64,000 nt of DNA, taken from the NCBI GenBank assembly GCA_024280115.1, contig JAJRQT010000165.1:1-64000 (forward strand). Direction: 5' to 3'. Below are positions 46,399 to 55,359 of this stretch, piece after piece. Position 1 is the stretch's first letter; each line of letters begins with the position of its first letter. Under the pieces are notes generated by a model. The model ran no database searches. It saw only the letters and a program-made list of their open reading frames with translations, and was not told the DNA's origin. The translations under genes were made by a program, and so were the position numbers. The stretch is from Bacteroidota bacterium. GTDB lineage: Bacteria > Bacteroidota > Bacteroidia > Cytophagales > Cyclobacteriaceae.

Positions 46399-46998
46399 AT
46401 GAGAAATAGAGCATTTAGGATATTCACACTGATCGGGTTGCTGGCAATTTTTTTATACGCTTGTGATGGCGGAAAAAACGCATCAAAATCATCTGCGAGG
46501 AAAGATTCTTTACTCAGCACCTATTTGACCCTGGAAGATAGCGTTCAAAAACAATGGTCTGTCATGATTGCTGACGATGATGACAAGTACACCTTGATGA
46601 AGCGTTTGTTACTTGAGGTGAGTTATACCAATAATTATGACAAAGACCGTTTCGAAGAATTAAACGAATTGGTCGATCAGCTAAAAGCTATGAGATATGA
46701 CCAAAAATCCATGAGCAATTCGGCAATGATAGACGCTTATGATAGCGCAACATTTGATTTATGCGATCAGATAATAGTATATGCTAGAAACCATCCGAGG
46801 TATGATGACTTTCCATTGATGTCTGAGTTGATCGATGACATCAACGGGAAGAACAATTATATCCTCATGCACCGTATTCATTATGATACTTGGGTAAAAG
46901 AATTAAATGCTTTTAAGAAAAAGCATAGAAAGAAGTTGATGACAGCCGATCCTGAAATCGAGGCGGAGTCAATGCCGTTATTTGAATTGCCATCTTGA
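46399..46998 (+). CDS. Hypothetical lipoprotein, 199 residues
   Basis: A signal peptide with lipobox LYAC (Cys22) leads into a helical mature protein with long charged helices (LLSTYLTLEDSVQKQWSVMIADDDDKYTLMKRLLLEV, FEELNELVDQLKAM, YDSATFDLCDQIIVYARNH) and a Lys/His-rich end. The helical-bundle look is somewhat LemA-like, but I see no LemA motif. Function unknown. Divergent from the membrane protein/dipeptidase pair. Confidence 0.7.
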   Translation: MRNRAFRIFTLIGLLAIFLYACDGGKNASKSSARKDSLLSTYLTLEDSVQKQWSVMIADDDDKYTLMKRLLLEVSYTNNYDKDRFEELNELVDQLKAMRYDQKSMSNSAMIDAYDSATFDLCDQIIVYARNHPRYDDFPLMSELIDDINGKNNYILMHRIHYDTWVKELNAFKKKHRKKLMTADPEIEAESMPLFELPS

Positions 46999-47121
46999 TT
47001 TGGCTTGTAGGAGGCAGAAATATATCCGTGATTCAATCATTCTACAAGTTTAACTAAATAATCGCTCGATTATTCACCCTGAAAAGAGTCAAAATAATTA
47101 AGGCAATTAAATAAAGAAACC

Positions 47122-47210
47122 ATGGTCTGTGACCCACAGACCATTAAGCAATCGAATTTTTTATCAGTGAAGACCTGTGTACCGTAAGCAGACACAGAAC
47201 AAGGTACGGT
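47122..47210. repeat. Palindromic intergenic element, related to the one at 55.0 kb
   Basis: A perfect hairpin ATGGTCTGTG-ACC-CACAGACCAT (47122-47144) is followed after 36 bases by a second structured part with ACCGTA (47181-47186) and TACGGT (47205-47210) arms enclosing GACACAGAAC. The first hairpin differs from the one at 55074-55097 by one compensated base pair (C-G to T-A), and CGGTCTGT recurs at both places. It ends 74 bases before the purF-like promoter. Confidence 0.55.
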
Positions 47211-47283
47211 CTGTTGAATTTTTCTAAGCCCGATTGTCCGGAGCAAAAAACTGAGAATCGCTTTGAGGCAAACCAAGGTTTTA

Positions 47284-47314
47284 TTTGATGGTCCTTTATA
47301 TTCTTTTAACTTTG
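47284..47314 (+). promoter_or_regulatory. Promoter of the purF-like gene
   Basis: TTTG (47284-47287), 19 bases, then TAACTTTG (47307-47314): an exact match to the Bacteroidota TTTG-N19-TAnnTTTG promoter. The ATG follows at 47332, giving a leader of about 10-12 bases. Confidence 0.7.
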
Positions 47315-47331
47315 CATCTTGATACCGGTAT

Positions 47332-49218
47332 ATGAGTGATATTATAAAACATGAATGTGGTATTGCAATGATTCGTCTTCGCAAACCACTCAGCTATTAT
47401 CTCGAAAAATATGGTACACCAGCTTATGCGGCAAATAAATTGTATTTGCTCATGGAAAAGCAGCACAACCGGGGACAGGATGGTGCCGGTGTAGTCAATA
47501 TAAAAGTAGATGTGAATCCGGGAATCCGCTATATCAGCCGGTACAGAGCAATAGATCAGCAGCCCATTTCTACTATCTTTAAAAGAATCAATAAGAGGTA
47601 TAAAAAAGTAAAAAAATATAATCCGGATAAGTACACCGATGCCAAATGGTTAAAACAAAATGTGCCATTTACCGGGACAGTTTGGTTGGGGCACCTTAGG
47701 TATGGGACGCACGGGGGCAATACAATTGAGAGCACCCATCCTATGCTTAGGCAAAATAACTGGAGAAGTAGAAACCTGGCAATTGCCGGCAATTTCAATA
47801 TGACCAACGTAGATGAGCTTTTCTCAATATTGTTAAAGCTCGGTCAGCATCCAAAAGACAAGGTTGACACAGTTACAGTAATGGAGAAAATAGGACATTT
47901 TCTCGATCTGGAAAACCAGGAACTTTTTGATAAATACAAGGGGCATTACAGCAATGAGGAAATAACTGAGATCATTGAAAATGAGCTGGACCTTGGAAAC
48001 GTTTTAAGGAGGGCCTGCAAAGATTTTGACGGAGGATATGCCATGGCCGGCGTCGCAGGACATGGAGCTTCTTTTATAGCGCGAGACCCGGCAGGTATCA
48101 GGCCGGCGTATTATTATGCCGATGATGAAATTGTAGTTGTCGCATCAGAAAAACCACCAATAAAGACCGCCTTTGATGTTAACTTTTCAGAAATAAAGGA
48201 AATTCAGCCCGGATATGCGTTGATCATAAATAAAAACGGTGATTATACCGAAGAGAAATTTATTGAACCAATAGAGAAAAAATCCTGCAGTTTTGAAAGG
48301 ATCTATTTCTCAAGAGGTACTGACCCTGATATTTACAGGGAAAGAAAGGAGCTGGGCAGATTGCTTTTACCTCAAATCTTGAGTTCAATTAAGTTTGACC
48401 TCAAAAATGCTGTTTTCTCATTTATTCCAAATACTGCTGAAACTTCCTTCCTTGGGATGATTGAAGGACTGGAAAATTACCTTTCAAAGAGGAGAAAGGA
48501 TGTGTTGATTGATGGGAAACCCACACTTGAAAATATTGAAGATATCCTTGATTTCAGGCCACGGATTGAGAAAATTGTCACGAAAGACGCGAAATTAAGA
48601 ACCTTCATCACAGACGATGATCATCGCAATGAGTTAGTCGGTCATGTTTATGATACGACTTATGAGGTTATAAGGAAAGATAAGGACTCCATTGTTATAA
48701 TTGACGACTCCATCGTAAGAGGGACAACACTTGAAAGGAGTATCTTGTTTTTATTGGATAAAATTCATCCGAAGAAAATTGTTATTGTATCCTCTGCCCC
48801 TCAGATCAGATTCCCTGATTGCTATGGTATAGATATGTCAAAGATGAAAGATTTCATAGCATTCAGAGCTGTGATAGCACTGATTAAAGAGCATGGAATG
48901 GAAAATCTTTTAGATGATGTTTACAATAAATGTATTGCGAGCATTGGAATGAGTAAAGTCCCGAATTATGTGAAGGAAATTTATGAGCCATTCACCTATG
49001 AACAGGTTTCAAAAAAAATCTCAGAGATTGTAACTCCAAAAAATATGAATGCTGAGGTTGAGGTAGTTTATCAAACAGTGGAAAACCTGCATAAAGCATG
49101 TCCGAAACATTTAGGAGATTGGTATTTTACTGGTAATTACCCAACGCCCGGGGGTAATCGGGTTGTCAATAAAGCCTTTGTAAATTATATGGAAGGCAAG
49201 CTGGTTAGGGCCTATTAA
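47332..49218 (+). CDS. Amidophosphoribosyltransferase-like protein (long PurF homologue)
   Basis: Protein of 628 residues, about 120-150 longer than classical PurF. The N-terminal class II glutamine amidotransferase domain has its nucleophile at Cys9 (HECGIAMI), so eight residues must be trimmed. Other glutaminase marks are KQHNRGQDGAG, WLGHLRYGTHG and AIAGNFNM. The phosphoribosyltransferase part has SRGTDPDIYRER, FIPNTAETSFLGM and the PRPP loop IVIIDDSIVRGTT (about 455-467). It would add ammonia to PRPP in purine synthesis, unless it is a paralogue with a different role; many Bacteroidota carry a second shorter PurF. Confidence 0.82.
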   Translation: MSDIIKHECGIAMIRLRKPLSYYLEKYGTPAYAANKLYLLMEKQHNRGQDGAGVVNIKVDVNPGIRYISRYRAIDQQPISTIFKRINKRYKKVKKYNPDKYTDAKWLKQNVPFTGTVWLGHLRYGTHGGNTIESTHPMLRQNNWRSRNLAIAGNFNMTNVDELFSILLKLGQHPKDKVDTVTVMEKIGHFLDLENQELFDKYKGHYSNEEITEIIENELDLGNVLRRACKDFDGGYAMAGVAGHGASFIARDPAGIRPAYYYADDEIVVVASEKPPIKTAFDVNFSEIKEIQPGYALIINKNGDYTEEKFIEPIEKKSCSFERIYFSRGTDPDIYRERKELGRLLLPQILSSIKFDLKNAVFSFIPNTAETSFLGMIEGLENYLSKRRKDVLIDGKPTLENIEDILDFRPRIEKIVTKDAKLRTFITDDDHRNELVGHVYDTTYEVIRKDKDSIVIIDDSIVRGTTLERSILFLLDKIHPKKIVIVSSAPQIRFPDCYGIDMSKMKDFIAFRAVIALIKEHGMENLLDDVYNKCIASIGMSKVPNYVKEIYEPFTYEQVSKKISEIVTPKNMNAEVEVVYQTVENLHKACPKHLGDWYFTGNYPTPGGNRVVNKAFVNYMEGKLVRAY

Positions 49219-49243
49219 AGTTTCTTATAGAGTCCATCATCAG

Positions 49244-49570
49244 CTACACAGCAAAACTTTCGCCGCATCCGCAGGTTCTCGAAGCATTGGGGTTTATAAA
49301 TTGAAAACCTTTTCCATTTAATCCGTCCGAAAAGTCCAGAGTTGTTCCCAAAAGGTATAATATGCTCTTTTTGTCAACCAGGATTTTTATTCCTTTATCT
49401 TCAAAAACTTTATCGTCATCAGTCATTTCTCCGTCAAAATCAAGTTGATACATCAGGCCGGAACATCCGCCACCCTGTACAGCAACCCGAACATTATGAT
49501 CATTAGGATGACCTTCTTCTTTCTTCAGTTGAACCAATTTTTCCTTTGCTTTATCTGTGATCTGTATCAT
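49244..49570 (-). CDS. Iron-sulfur cluster assembly protein, HesB/IscA type
   Basis: Protein of 108 residues with the three conserved cysteines of A-type carriers: Cys36 in GGGCSGLMY, and Cys100 and Cys102 in TCGCGESF. Between them lies the FEDKGIKILVDKKS strand pair. It carries Fe-S clusters to target apoproteins. It stands alone, convergent with the purF-like gene and divergent from thiL; no suf operon is in the window. Confidence 0.93.
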   Translation of the reverse strand: MIQITDKAKEKLVQLKKEEGHPNDHNVRVAVQGGGCSGLMYQLDFDGEMTDDDKVFEDKGIKILVDKKSILYLLGTTLDFSDGLNGKGFQFINPNASRTCGCGESFAV

Positions 49571-49731
49571 TTCAGTATGTATTTATTATTTATCAACCTG
49601 CAAAATAATGAACCAATAATTTCATTTGCAACTTCCATAAAGTAAAACTTGATTTAATGTGGAAATGTTTTCAACGATAAACTGGGCTGTACGAATAAAT
49701 CATGTGTTTTTTCAAAATGAATTAATTGAAT

Positions 49732-49739
49732 TACTTTTG
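49732..49739 (+). promoter_or_regulatory. Candidate -7 box for thiL
   Basis: TACTTTTG fits TAnnTTTG, with a T-run (49707-49712) at the -33 distance but no G. The thiL ATG is 23 bases further on. Confidence 0.48.
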
Positions 49740-49762
49740 GCATTTAAAATTGAATATTATAC

Positions 49763-50800
49763 ATGGATAAAAGAACTGAAATAGATGAATTAGGCGAATT
49801 TGGATTGATTGAGCAAATCACCAAAAACTTTTCAAATAAAAATAGCTCCACTAAAATCGGAGTTGGCGATGATGCTGCAGTAGTAGATGCAGGCAAAGAT
49901 TACTTACTTCTGTCCACAGATATGTTGGTGGAAGGTGTTCATTTTGATCTTTCATATATGCCCATTCACCATCTTGGATACAAATCCATTTCGATCAATG
50001 TTTCTGATATTGCCGCCATGAATGGAGTCCCGGAACAGGTCGTTGTGAGCATTGGATTGAGCAATCGATTTTCCGTGGAGGCGGTGGAAAAGCTTTATGA
50101 AGGGATAAAATTCGCGTGCAAAGATTTCAATGTTGACCTTGTTGGGGGTGATACTACTTCATCTCCTTCCGGTTTGATCATTTCCGTTTCCATCACAGGA
50201 AGAGTTGAGAAGGATAGAGTTGCACTGAGAAGTAAGGCGGAGAATGGAGATATAGTTTGTGCAACAGGCGATCTGGGAGGAGCTTATATCGGGTTGCAAG
50301 TGTTAGAAAGAGAAAAGCAGGTTTTCCTGGCTAATCCCGACATGCAGCCCAATCTAAATAATTATCCCTATGTAACCGGACGACAATTGAAACCAAAAGC
50401 CAGGATGGATATTATTCATGAATTATCAGATTTAAAAGTTAAACCTAATTCTATGATTGATATTTCGGATGGTCTCGCATCAGAATTATATCATTTGTCG
50501 AATCAATCCGATGTGGGTTTCTTTATCTATGAGGATAAACTCCCTATTCACAAGCAAACATTTGATACCTCTGTTGAATTCAATATCGATCCTATTACCA
50601 GCGTTATGAATGGCGGTGAAGATTATGAATTGCTTTTTACTATCAATCAAGATGACCATGAGAAATTAAAAAATCATCCTGACATCCATTTTATTGGTTA
50701 CGTCACTGAAAAAGAAAAAGGAATCAATCTCGTAACTAAAAATCAAAATGTAGTGCCAATCAAAGCACAGGGTTGGGATCATTTTAAGGTAAAAGATTAA
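49763..50800 (+). CDS. thiL: Thiamine-monophosphate kinase
   Basis: Protein of 345 residues of the AIR-synthase-like fold. Motifs: ELGEFGLIEQI start, KIGVGDDAAVVDAG, LLSTDMLVEGVHFD, SINVSDIAAMNGVPEQVVVSIGL, VGGDTTSSPSGLIISVSITG, CATGDLGGAYIGL, MIDISDGLASEL and GGEDYELLFT. It phosphorylates thiamine monophosphate to the active pyrophosphate. It has its own probable promoter; no other thiamine genes lie near. Confidence 0.95.
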   Translation: MDKRTEIDELGEFGLIEQITKNFSNKNSSTKIGVGDDAAVVDAGKDYLLLSTDMLVEGVHFDLSYMPIHHLGYKSISINVSDIAAMNGVPEQVVVSIGLSNRFSVEAVEKLYEGIKFACKDFNVDLVGGDTTSSPSGLIISVSITGRVEKDRVALRSKAENGDIVCATGDLGGAYIGLQVLEREKQVFLANPDMQPNLNNYPYVTGRQLKPKARMDIIHELSDLKVKPNSMIDISDGLASELYHLSNQSDVGFFIYEDKLPIHKQTFDTSVEFNIDPITSVMNGGEDYELLFTINQDDHEKLKNHPDIHFIGYVTEKEKGINLVTKNQNVVPIKAQGWDHFKVKD

Positions 50801-50895
50801 AGTTCCTTAGGGACATCAAATAGGAGACAATTGTTTACAGCCCCTCTCTGTCATTAGGGAACTATTGAAATTCTGTATCTTTTTACATGAAGTTT

Positions 50896-52284
50896 TTATG
50901 CATTCCCAACCTCAGTCTTTAGCTTACTTAGTGAATCTTTAGCATCGCCAAACAACATTTTAGTCTTTTCGCCGAAGAATAGGGGATTTTGAATTCCTGC
51001 ATAACCGGGCCGCATACTTCTTTTTAAAACGATTACTGTACCTGCCAGCTCCACATCTAAAATGGGCATACCATAAATAGGGCTTCCCGGGTCATTCTTG
51101 GCTGAGGGGTTTACAACATCATTTGCGCCGATTACCAGCACCATGTCTGTGTTTGGCATTTGCTCGTTGGCTTCTTCAAGTTCCAGTAATTTAGGATAAG
51201 GTACATCAGCTTCTGCCAGCAATACATTCATATGTCCCGGCATTCTTCCCGCGACTGGGTGAATAGCATATTTCACATCTACACCTTCATTTTCAAGTGC
51301 TTTCTCCAAATCGTGACAAACGTGCTGCGCCTGTGCTACAGCAAGCCCATATCCAGGAACAATCAACACCCTATTCGAATATTTTAATTGAATGGCAGTA
51401 TCGCCGTGGGACGCTTCTTTGACAACCTCTTCCCGGCCACTTCCACTAGATTTACCACTGCCGCTGAATCCACCGATAACTACATTAAACAATGACCTGT
51501 TCATGGCATTGCACATTAATACAGTAAGTATTGTTCCTGCTGCACCAACAATAATACCACCAACAATCATCACCTGGTTGCCATAAATCAGTCCTGCTCC
51601 CGCTGCGGCAATTCCTGTAAATGAATTAAGCAGCGAAATTACAACAGGCATATCTCCTCCACCAATTGGGGTCACAAATGTAACACCATATACCATGGAA
51701 AGTCCAAGCAGAACTAATACCAGTGTAAAGTTCATTTCAGGTAGAAACATGATGTAAGCGCTCAATCCAAGAACGACAATCAGCATACCTAAATTAATAA
51801 TTTGGGGAGCTGGCAGGACCAAACTATCTCTTAAAAATCCATCCAGTTTGCCCCAGGCCACGATACTACCTGTAAATGCAATGCTACCCACAAAGAGAGC
51901 AAATATTATTGTTAACACCTGGGTACTCATCATTGGCGTGCCTTCCGGGAGGTTGTAAAATTCCACCGCTGCAATGAGCATGGAACACGCACCACCCAGA
52001 CCATTGAACAAAGACACCATCTCTGGCATTTTCGTCATTTTTATCTTTTTGGCCGCAATATATCCTATGGTACCCCCAATAATTAAACCACCGAATATCC
52101 AGGCATAATTATTGGATTCATTTTCCATGGGATAGAACATAGTGATGACAATGGCTAATCCCATACCGATTCCTGCAATCATGTTCCCTTTCTTTGCAGA
52201 ATCAGGATGGCTAAGTCGTTTCAGACCGACGATAAAAAGTATGATACAAATAAGATATAAAAAGTCTATAAGTTCCTTTTCCAC
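50896..52284 (-). CDS. pntB: NAD(P) transhydrogenase, beta subunit
   Basis: Protein of 462 residues. Nine or so membrane spans occupy residues 1-260 (for example IAFTGSIVAWGKLDG, SMVYGVTFVTPIGGGDMPVVISLLNSFTG). The NADP-binding domain (about 285-460) has VPGYGLAVAQAQH, HPVAGRMPGHMNVLLAEA, VLVIGANDVVNP and RSMRPGYAGIQNPLFF. With the alpha subunits it forms the proton-driven enzyme that reduces NADP with NADH across the inner membrane. Third gene of the minus-strand operon, 17 bases after pntAB. Confidence 0.95.
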   Translation of the reverse strand: MEKELIDFLYLICIILFIVGLKRLSHPDSAKKGNMIAGIGMGLAIVITMFYPMENESNNYAWIFGGLIIGGTIGYIAAKKIKMTKMPEMVSLFNGLGGACSMLIAAVEFYNLPEGTPMMSTQVLTIIFALFVGSIAFTGSIVAWGKLDGFLRDSLVLPAPQIINLGMLIVVLGLSAYIMFLPEMNFTLVLVLLGLSMVYGVTFVTPIGGGDMPVVISLLNSFTGIAAAGAGLIYGNQVMIVGGIIVGAAGTILTVLMCNAMNRSLFNVVIGGFSGSGKSSGSGREEVVKEASHGDTAIQLKYSNRVLIVPGYGLAVAQAQHVCHDLEKALENEGVDVKYAIHPVAGRMPGHMNVLLAEADVPYPKLLELEEANEQMPNTDMVLVIGANDVVNPSAKNDPGSPIYGMPILDVELAGTVIVLKRSMRPGYAGIQNPLFFGEKTKMLFGDAKDSLSKLKTEVGNA

Positions 52285-52301
52285 TTTCCTTGAGTTTAGT
52301 A

Positions 52302-52619
52302 TTATTTTTTCTTCTTTTTGAACATTTGAAGCATTCTATCAGTAACTGCGAATCCTCCAATCACATTGACGGTCGCCAGGGCAATACCCAGCATACCTAT
52401 GATCAATATTATATAATTACCGGGGTCTGCATTTCTGATGAGAATAATCGCTCCTATAACAACAACGCCACTTATGGCATTTGCTCCGGACATGAGTGGT
52501 GTATGCAGTACGGTAGGCACTTTTGATATGACCTCCATGCCTAAAAATACGGCAAAAACCAAAATATAGAGCATCTCTATGTTGTCAATGATAAATTGCA
52601 TGATACTATCCATGATCAA
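52302..52619 (-). CDS. pntAB: NAD(P) transhydrogenase, alpha-2 (membrane) subunit
   Basis: Protein of 105 residues with three spans (about 13-31, 43-62, 68-90): LYILVFAVFLGMEVISKVPTVLHTPLMSGANAISGVVVIG is the typical start, with the conserved VPTVLHTPLMSGANAISG loop. It corresponds to the C-terminal membrane part of one-piece PntA. The middle gene of pntAA-pntAB-pntB, six bases after pntAA. Confidence 0.93.
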   Translation of the reverse strand: MIMDSIMQFIIDNIEMLYILVFAVFLGMEVISKVPTVLHTPLMSGANAISGVVVIGAIILIRNADPGNYIILIIGMLGIALATVNVIGGFAVTDRMLQMFKKKKK

Positions 52620-52625
52620 TAATTT

Positions 52626-53726
52626 TTATTTTCCAAAAAGAATTTCGCCATTTGATGTGATACAGCTTGATTTTAATATTTCATTTTCCATATCAATTTC
52701 AGCTTTCCCATCTTTGAGAAATATTTTTATAAAGTTGTGTACATTTTTGCTAAATAGCTGGCTGGCATGGTTCGGCACATCTGCTGCTAACTCGGAATTT
52801 CCGATAATGGTTACTCCATGTTTAACAACAGTTTTTTCATCTTCTGTTATTTCACAATTACCACCGGTAGAAGATGCAATATCCACAATCACAGAACCAT
52901 TTCTCATCTTTTCTACCATCTCCTTTGTGATGAGTATCGGGGCCGGTTTTCCTCTTAACTGGGCTGTAGTGATTATAACATCTGATTTTACAGCCTCATC
53001 AAATATTCTTTGCCGTTGCTTTTGCTTGTATTCCTCAGTTTGCTCGACAGCATATCCTCCGGCAGCCTTGTCATCAGTTGCGCCTTCGACTTCAACAAAC
53101 TTTGCGCCAAGGCTTTCAACCTCTTCTTTAGCAGCGGTACGGGTATCAAAGGCCTGTACTACAGAACCAAGTCTTTTAGCGGTGGCCACTGCCTGCAATC
53201 CTGCAACACCTGCTCCCATCACCAATACTTTGGCTGGTGGAATACTTCCCGCTGCGGTAGTCAACATAGGGAAATACTTTGGAAGATGATTTGCTGCAAG
53301 AATGACAGCCTTATAGCCAGCAATTGAAGCCATAGAAGACAACACGTCCATGGCCTGGGCCAATGTGATCCGCGGGATCATGTCCATGCTAAAAACAGTC
53401 AATTTATAGTCTGCTGCTTCTTTTGTTTTTACTAAAGAGTTATATGGCTGGTAGGAAGAAATTACAATTGCTTCTGTCGGCAATTGTTTATAATCATCCT
53501 TATCCAATGGCATAATGCTACAGATCAGCTCTGCGGAACTTAGCACATCAGCTCTGCTTTCCAATACAGCGCCTGACTCTTCATAGACCTTATCTGAAAA
53601 AAGTGCAGAAGCTCCGCAACCTTTTTCGGCAATCACTTCATTTCCTTCGGCGATGAGGCGCTTGACAAGGTCCGGCACTATCGCCACACGATTATCCAAT
53701 TTTTCATTAATGATTCCGACTTTCAT
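52626..53726 (-). CDS. pntAA: NAD(P) transhydrogenase, alpha-1 (NAD-binding) subunit
   Basis: Protein of 366 residues. N-terminal domain opens MKVGIINEKLDNRVAIVPD and runs on with GNEVIAEKGCGASALFSD. The Rossmann motif is VLVMGAGVAGLQAVATAKRLG (about 167-187), followed by the RQD-loop-like region (VVQAFDTRTAAKEEVESLGA) and DVIITTAQLRGKPAPILI. It binds NAD(H) in the three-subunit transhydrogenase. First gene of the operon. Confidence 0.94.
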   Translation of the reverse strand: MKVGIINEKLDNRVAIVPDLVKRLIAEGNEVIAEKGCGASALFSDKVYEESGAVLESRADVLSSAELICSIMPLDKDDYKQLPTEAIVISSYQPYNSLVKTKEAADYKLTVFSMDMIPRITLAQAMDVLSSMASIAGYKAVILAANHLPKYFPMLTTAAGSIPPAKVLVMGAGVAGLQAVATAKRLGSVVQAFDTRTAAKEEVESLGAKFVEVEGATDDKAAGGYAVEQTEEYKQKQRQRIFDEAVKSDVIITTAQLRGKPAPILITKEMVEKMRNGSVIVDIASSTGGNCEITEDEKTVVKHGVTIIGNSELAADVPNHASQLFSKNVHNFIKIFLKDGKAEIDMENEILKSSCITSNGEILFGK

Positions 53727-53784
53727 AGTTATCGGGGAGGTTTATTAGTTAAAAAATCAAATTCACATTCATGAATTTGAACGG

Positions 53785-53815
53785 CAAAAATAATAGAATG
53801 TAATTAAGATGTAAA
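53785..53815 (-). promoter_or_regulatory. Probable promoter of the pnt operon
   Basis: Minus strand: TTTA (53812-53815, near TTTG), 19 bases, then TATTTTTG (53785-53792). The -7 box and spacing are right, the -33 box has one mismatch. The leader would be about 55 bases. Confidence 0.5.
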
Positions 53816-53898
53816 ATTATATTGCTAATATTAAAATGTAAGTAAATAATGTCACATAAAGCAAGAGACAAAGGTAATTAAAAATAATTCTCAAATAG

Positions 53899-55008
53899 AT
53901 GGATTTAAAAAATTTAAATAGTCCTACACTTATTCTCGATGTTGATATCTGTAAGTTAAATATCAAACGGATGACAACTAAAGCCAGGAAAAAAGGACTC
54001 AAATTTAGACCTCATTTTAAAACACATCAATCAGCTCATATTGCAGAATGGATTCGCCAAGAAGGCGTGGAGAGCTGTACGGTTTCTTCGGTGAAAATGG
54101 CAGGGTATTTTGCCAGCCATGGATGGAACGATATACTGATTGCTTTTCCAGTCAATATTCGTGAAGCAGAAAAGCTAAATGAATTGGGTAACAAAATAAA
54201 AATTCAGGTTTTGGTTTATAGCGTTGAAGCGTTGAAGTTGCTCTCGCAAAAAGTTGATACTCCCATCGGTTTGAAAATAGAATTAGACCTGGGAAACCAT
54301 CGTTCGGGTTTGGAAGTAAATCAGCACGATGAAATCAATGAACTATTAAGGCTGATAGAGTCGGGTACAAATTTTGAATTTACAGGGTTTTATGCGCACG
54401 CCGGTCATACTTACGCTGCCAGAAGCAAAGCTGAAGTAATAGAGATTTATGACGATATAACCAGTCAACTGAAAAGCCTGAAAGCTCAATATGCCCATGA
54501 GCCCGGGTTTTCCATAACTATTGGAGATACCCCCGGTTGCACATTAGCAGAAGATTTTGAGCCGATAGAAGAGATCTCCCCGGGAAATTTTATTTTTTAT
54601 GATTCGATGCAGGTAAACATAGGATCGTGCAGTTTTGAGGATATTGCGGTAGTTGTGGCCTGTCCGGTAGTTGGGAAAAATCCGGATAGAAATGAGCTAT
54701 TGATCCATGGAGGCGCTGTCCATTTTTCTAAAGAAATATTGAAGGATGAAGACGGCACTGAACATTTTGGCAAACTGGCTATACCAACTGAATCGGGTTG
54801 GGAAGGACAATTTCCCGGTACATATTTAAAGGCGATTTCCCAGGAGCATGGAATCGTTCATTTTCCGAATGATATTATAAATCGATTTCATATTGGTGAT
54901 ATGGTTTATATCTATCCTGCACATTCATGCCTTACGGCTAATTTGATGAAATCATATTTCACAACGGGAGGAGAGGTTATCGCTGATGGGCCCGCTATTA
55001 GTATCTAA
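53899..55008 (+). CDS. D-threonine aldolase-like PLP enzyme
   Basis: Protein of 369 residues of the alanine-racemase N-terminal fold. SPTLILDVDICKLNIKRM leads to the PLP lysine in FRPHFKTHQ (about residue 40). Further marks are FTGFYAHAGHTY, SIGDTPG-like TIGDTPGCTLAEDFEPIEEISPGNFIFYD, and the metal-binding His/Cys pair in PAHSCLTANL near the C-terminus, typical of metal-activated D-threonine aldolase/D-serine dehydratase-like enzymes. It probably splits or dehydrates a D-hydroxyamino acid. Stand-alone gene, divergent from pntAA. Confidence 0.85.
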   Translation: MDLKNLNSPTLILDVDICKLNIKRMTTKARKKGLKFRPHFKTHQSAHIAEWIRQEGVESCTVSSVKMAGYFASHGWNDILIAFPVNIREAEKLNELGNKIKIQVLVYSVEALKLLSQKVDTPIGLKIELDLGNHRSGLEVNQHDEINELLRLIESGTNFEFTGFYAHAGHTYAARSKAEVIEIYDDITSQLKSLKAQYAHEPGFSITIGDTPGCTLAEDFEPIEEISPGNFIFYDSMQVNIGSCSFEDIAVVVACPVVGKNPDRNELLIHGGAVHFSKEILKDEDGTEHFGKLAIPTESGWEGQFPGTYLKAISQEHGIVHFPNDIINRFHIGDMVYIYPAHSCLTANLMKSYFTTGGEVIADGPAISI

Positions 55009-55019
55009 ATTCTGAAATT

Positions 55020-55199
55020 CCTGCCTACCGACAGGCTCATGTAAACAAGTTAAGTGTCAATAACCTGTTCGCCATGGTTTGTGTCCTCACAAACCATACA
55101 TTTCGGTCTGTGAGCCTGTCCACCGAAGGAGAGGACACAGACCGAGGCGCAATGACTAAGAAAATTCCTTAACTTACTGACATTGACCGGACAGGCAGG
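55020..55199. repeat. 180-base nested palindromic element
   Basis: Short terminal inverted repeats CCTGCCT (55020-55026) and AGGCAGG (55193-55199) enclose two hairpins: ATGGTTTGTG-TCCT-CACAAACCAT (55074-55097) and CGGTCTGTG...CACAGACCG (55104-55112 with 55136-55144), the latter with a further TGTCC/GGACA pair inside. A partial match between TGTCAATAA (55055-55063) and its near-complement before 55185 adds a third layer. It resembles a REP/BIME-like or small non-autonomous element. A relative lies at 47122-47210. Confidence 0.6.
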
Positions 55200-55244
55200 C
55201 GTGTATATTTTGGCAAAAGTTTAATAATTGACTAATACGTATAA

Positions 55245-55303
55245 AAGATTGAAAGGATTGAGAGGATTGAAAAATCAATTTTTTATCAATCTCCATCAAT
55301 CTT
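55245..55303. repeat. GATTGA direct repeats facing TCAATC repeats
   Basis: GATTGA occurs at 55247, 55256 and 55265 in direct order, then TCAATC at 55286 and 55296, so the arms can pair in several registers around an AT-rich loop. No gene overlaps it. Confidence 0.45.
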
Positions 55304-55359
55304 ATTTAGTTCTGGCTTGTCCAGGTTAGGGTGTAGAAACTTCAGGGTATTTAGCAAGA

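Noticed and set aside
50808..50875. Long-range pairing AGTTCCTTAG with TTAGGGAACT after thiL
   Set aside because: Imperfect arms about 45 bases apart with no T-run; not a credible terminator.
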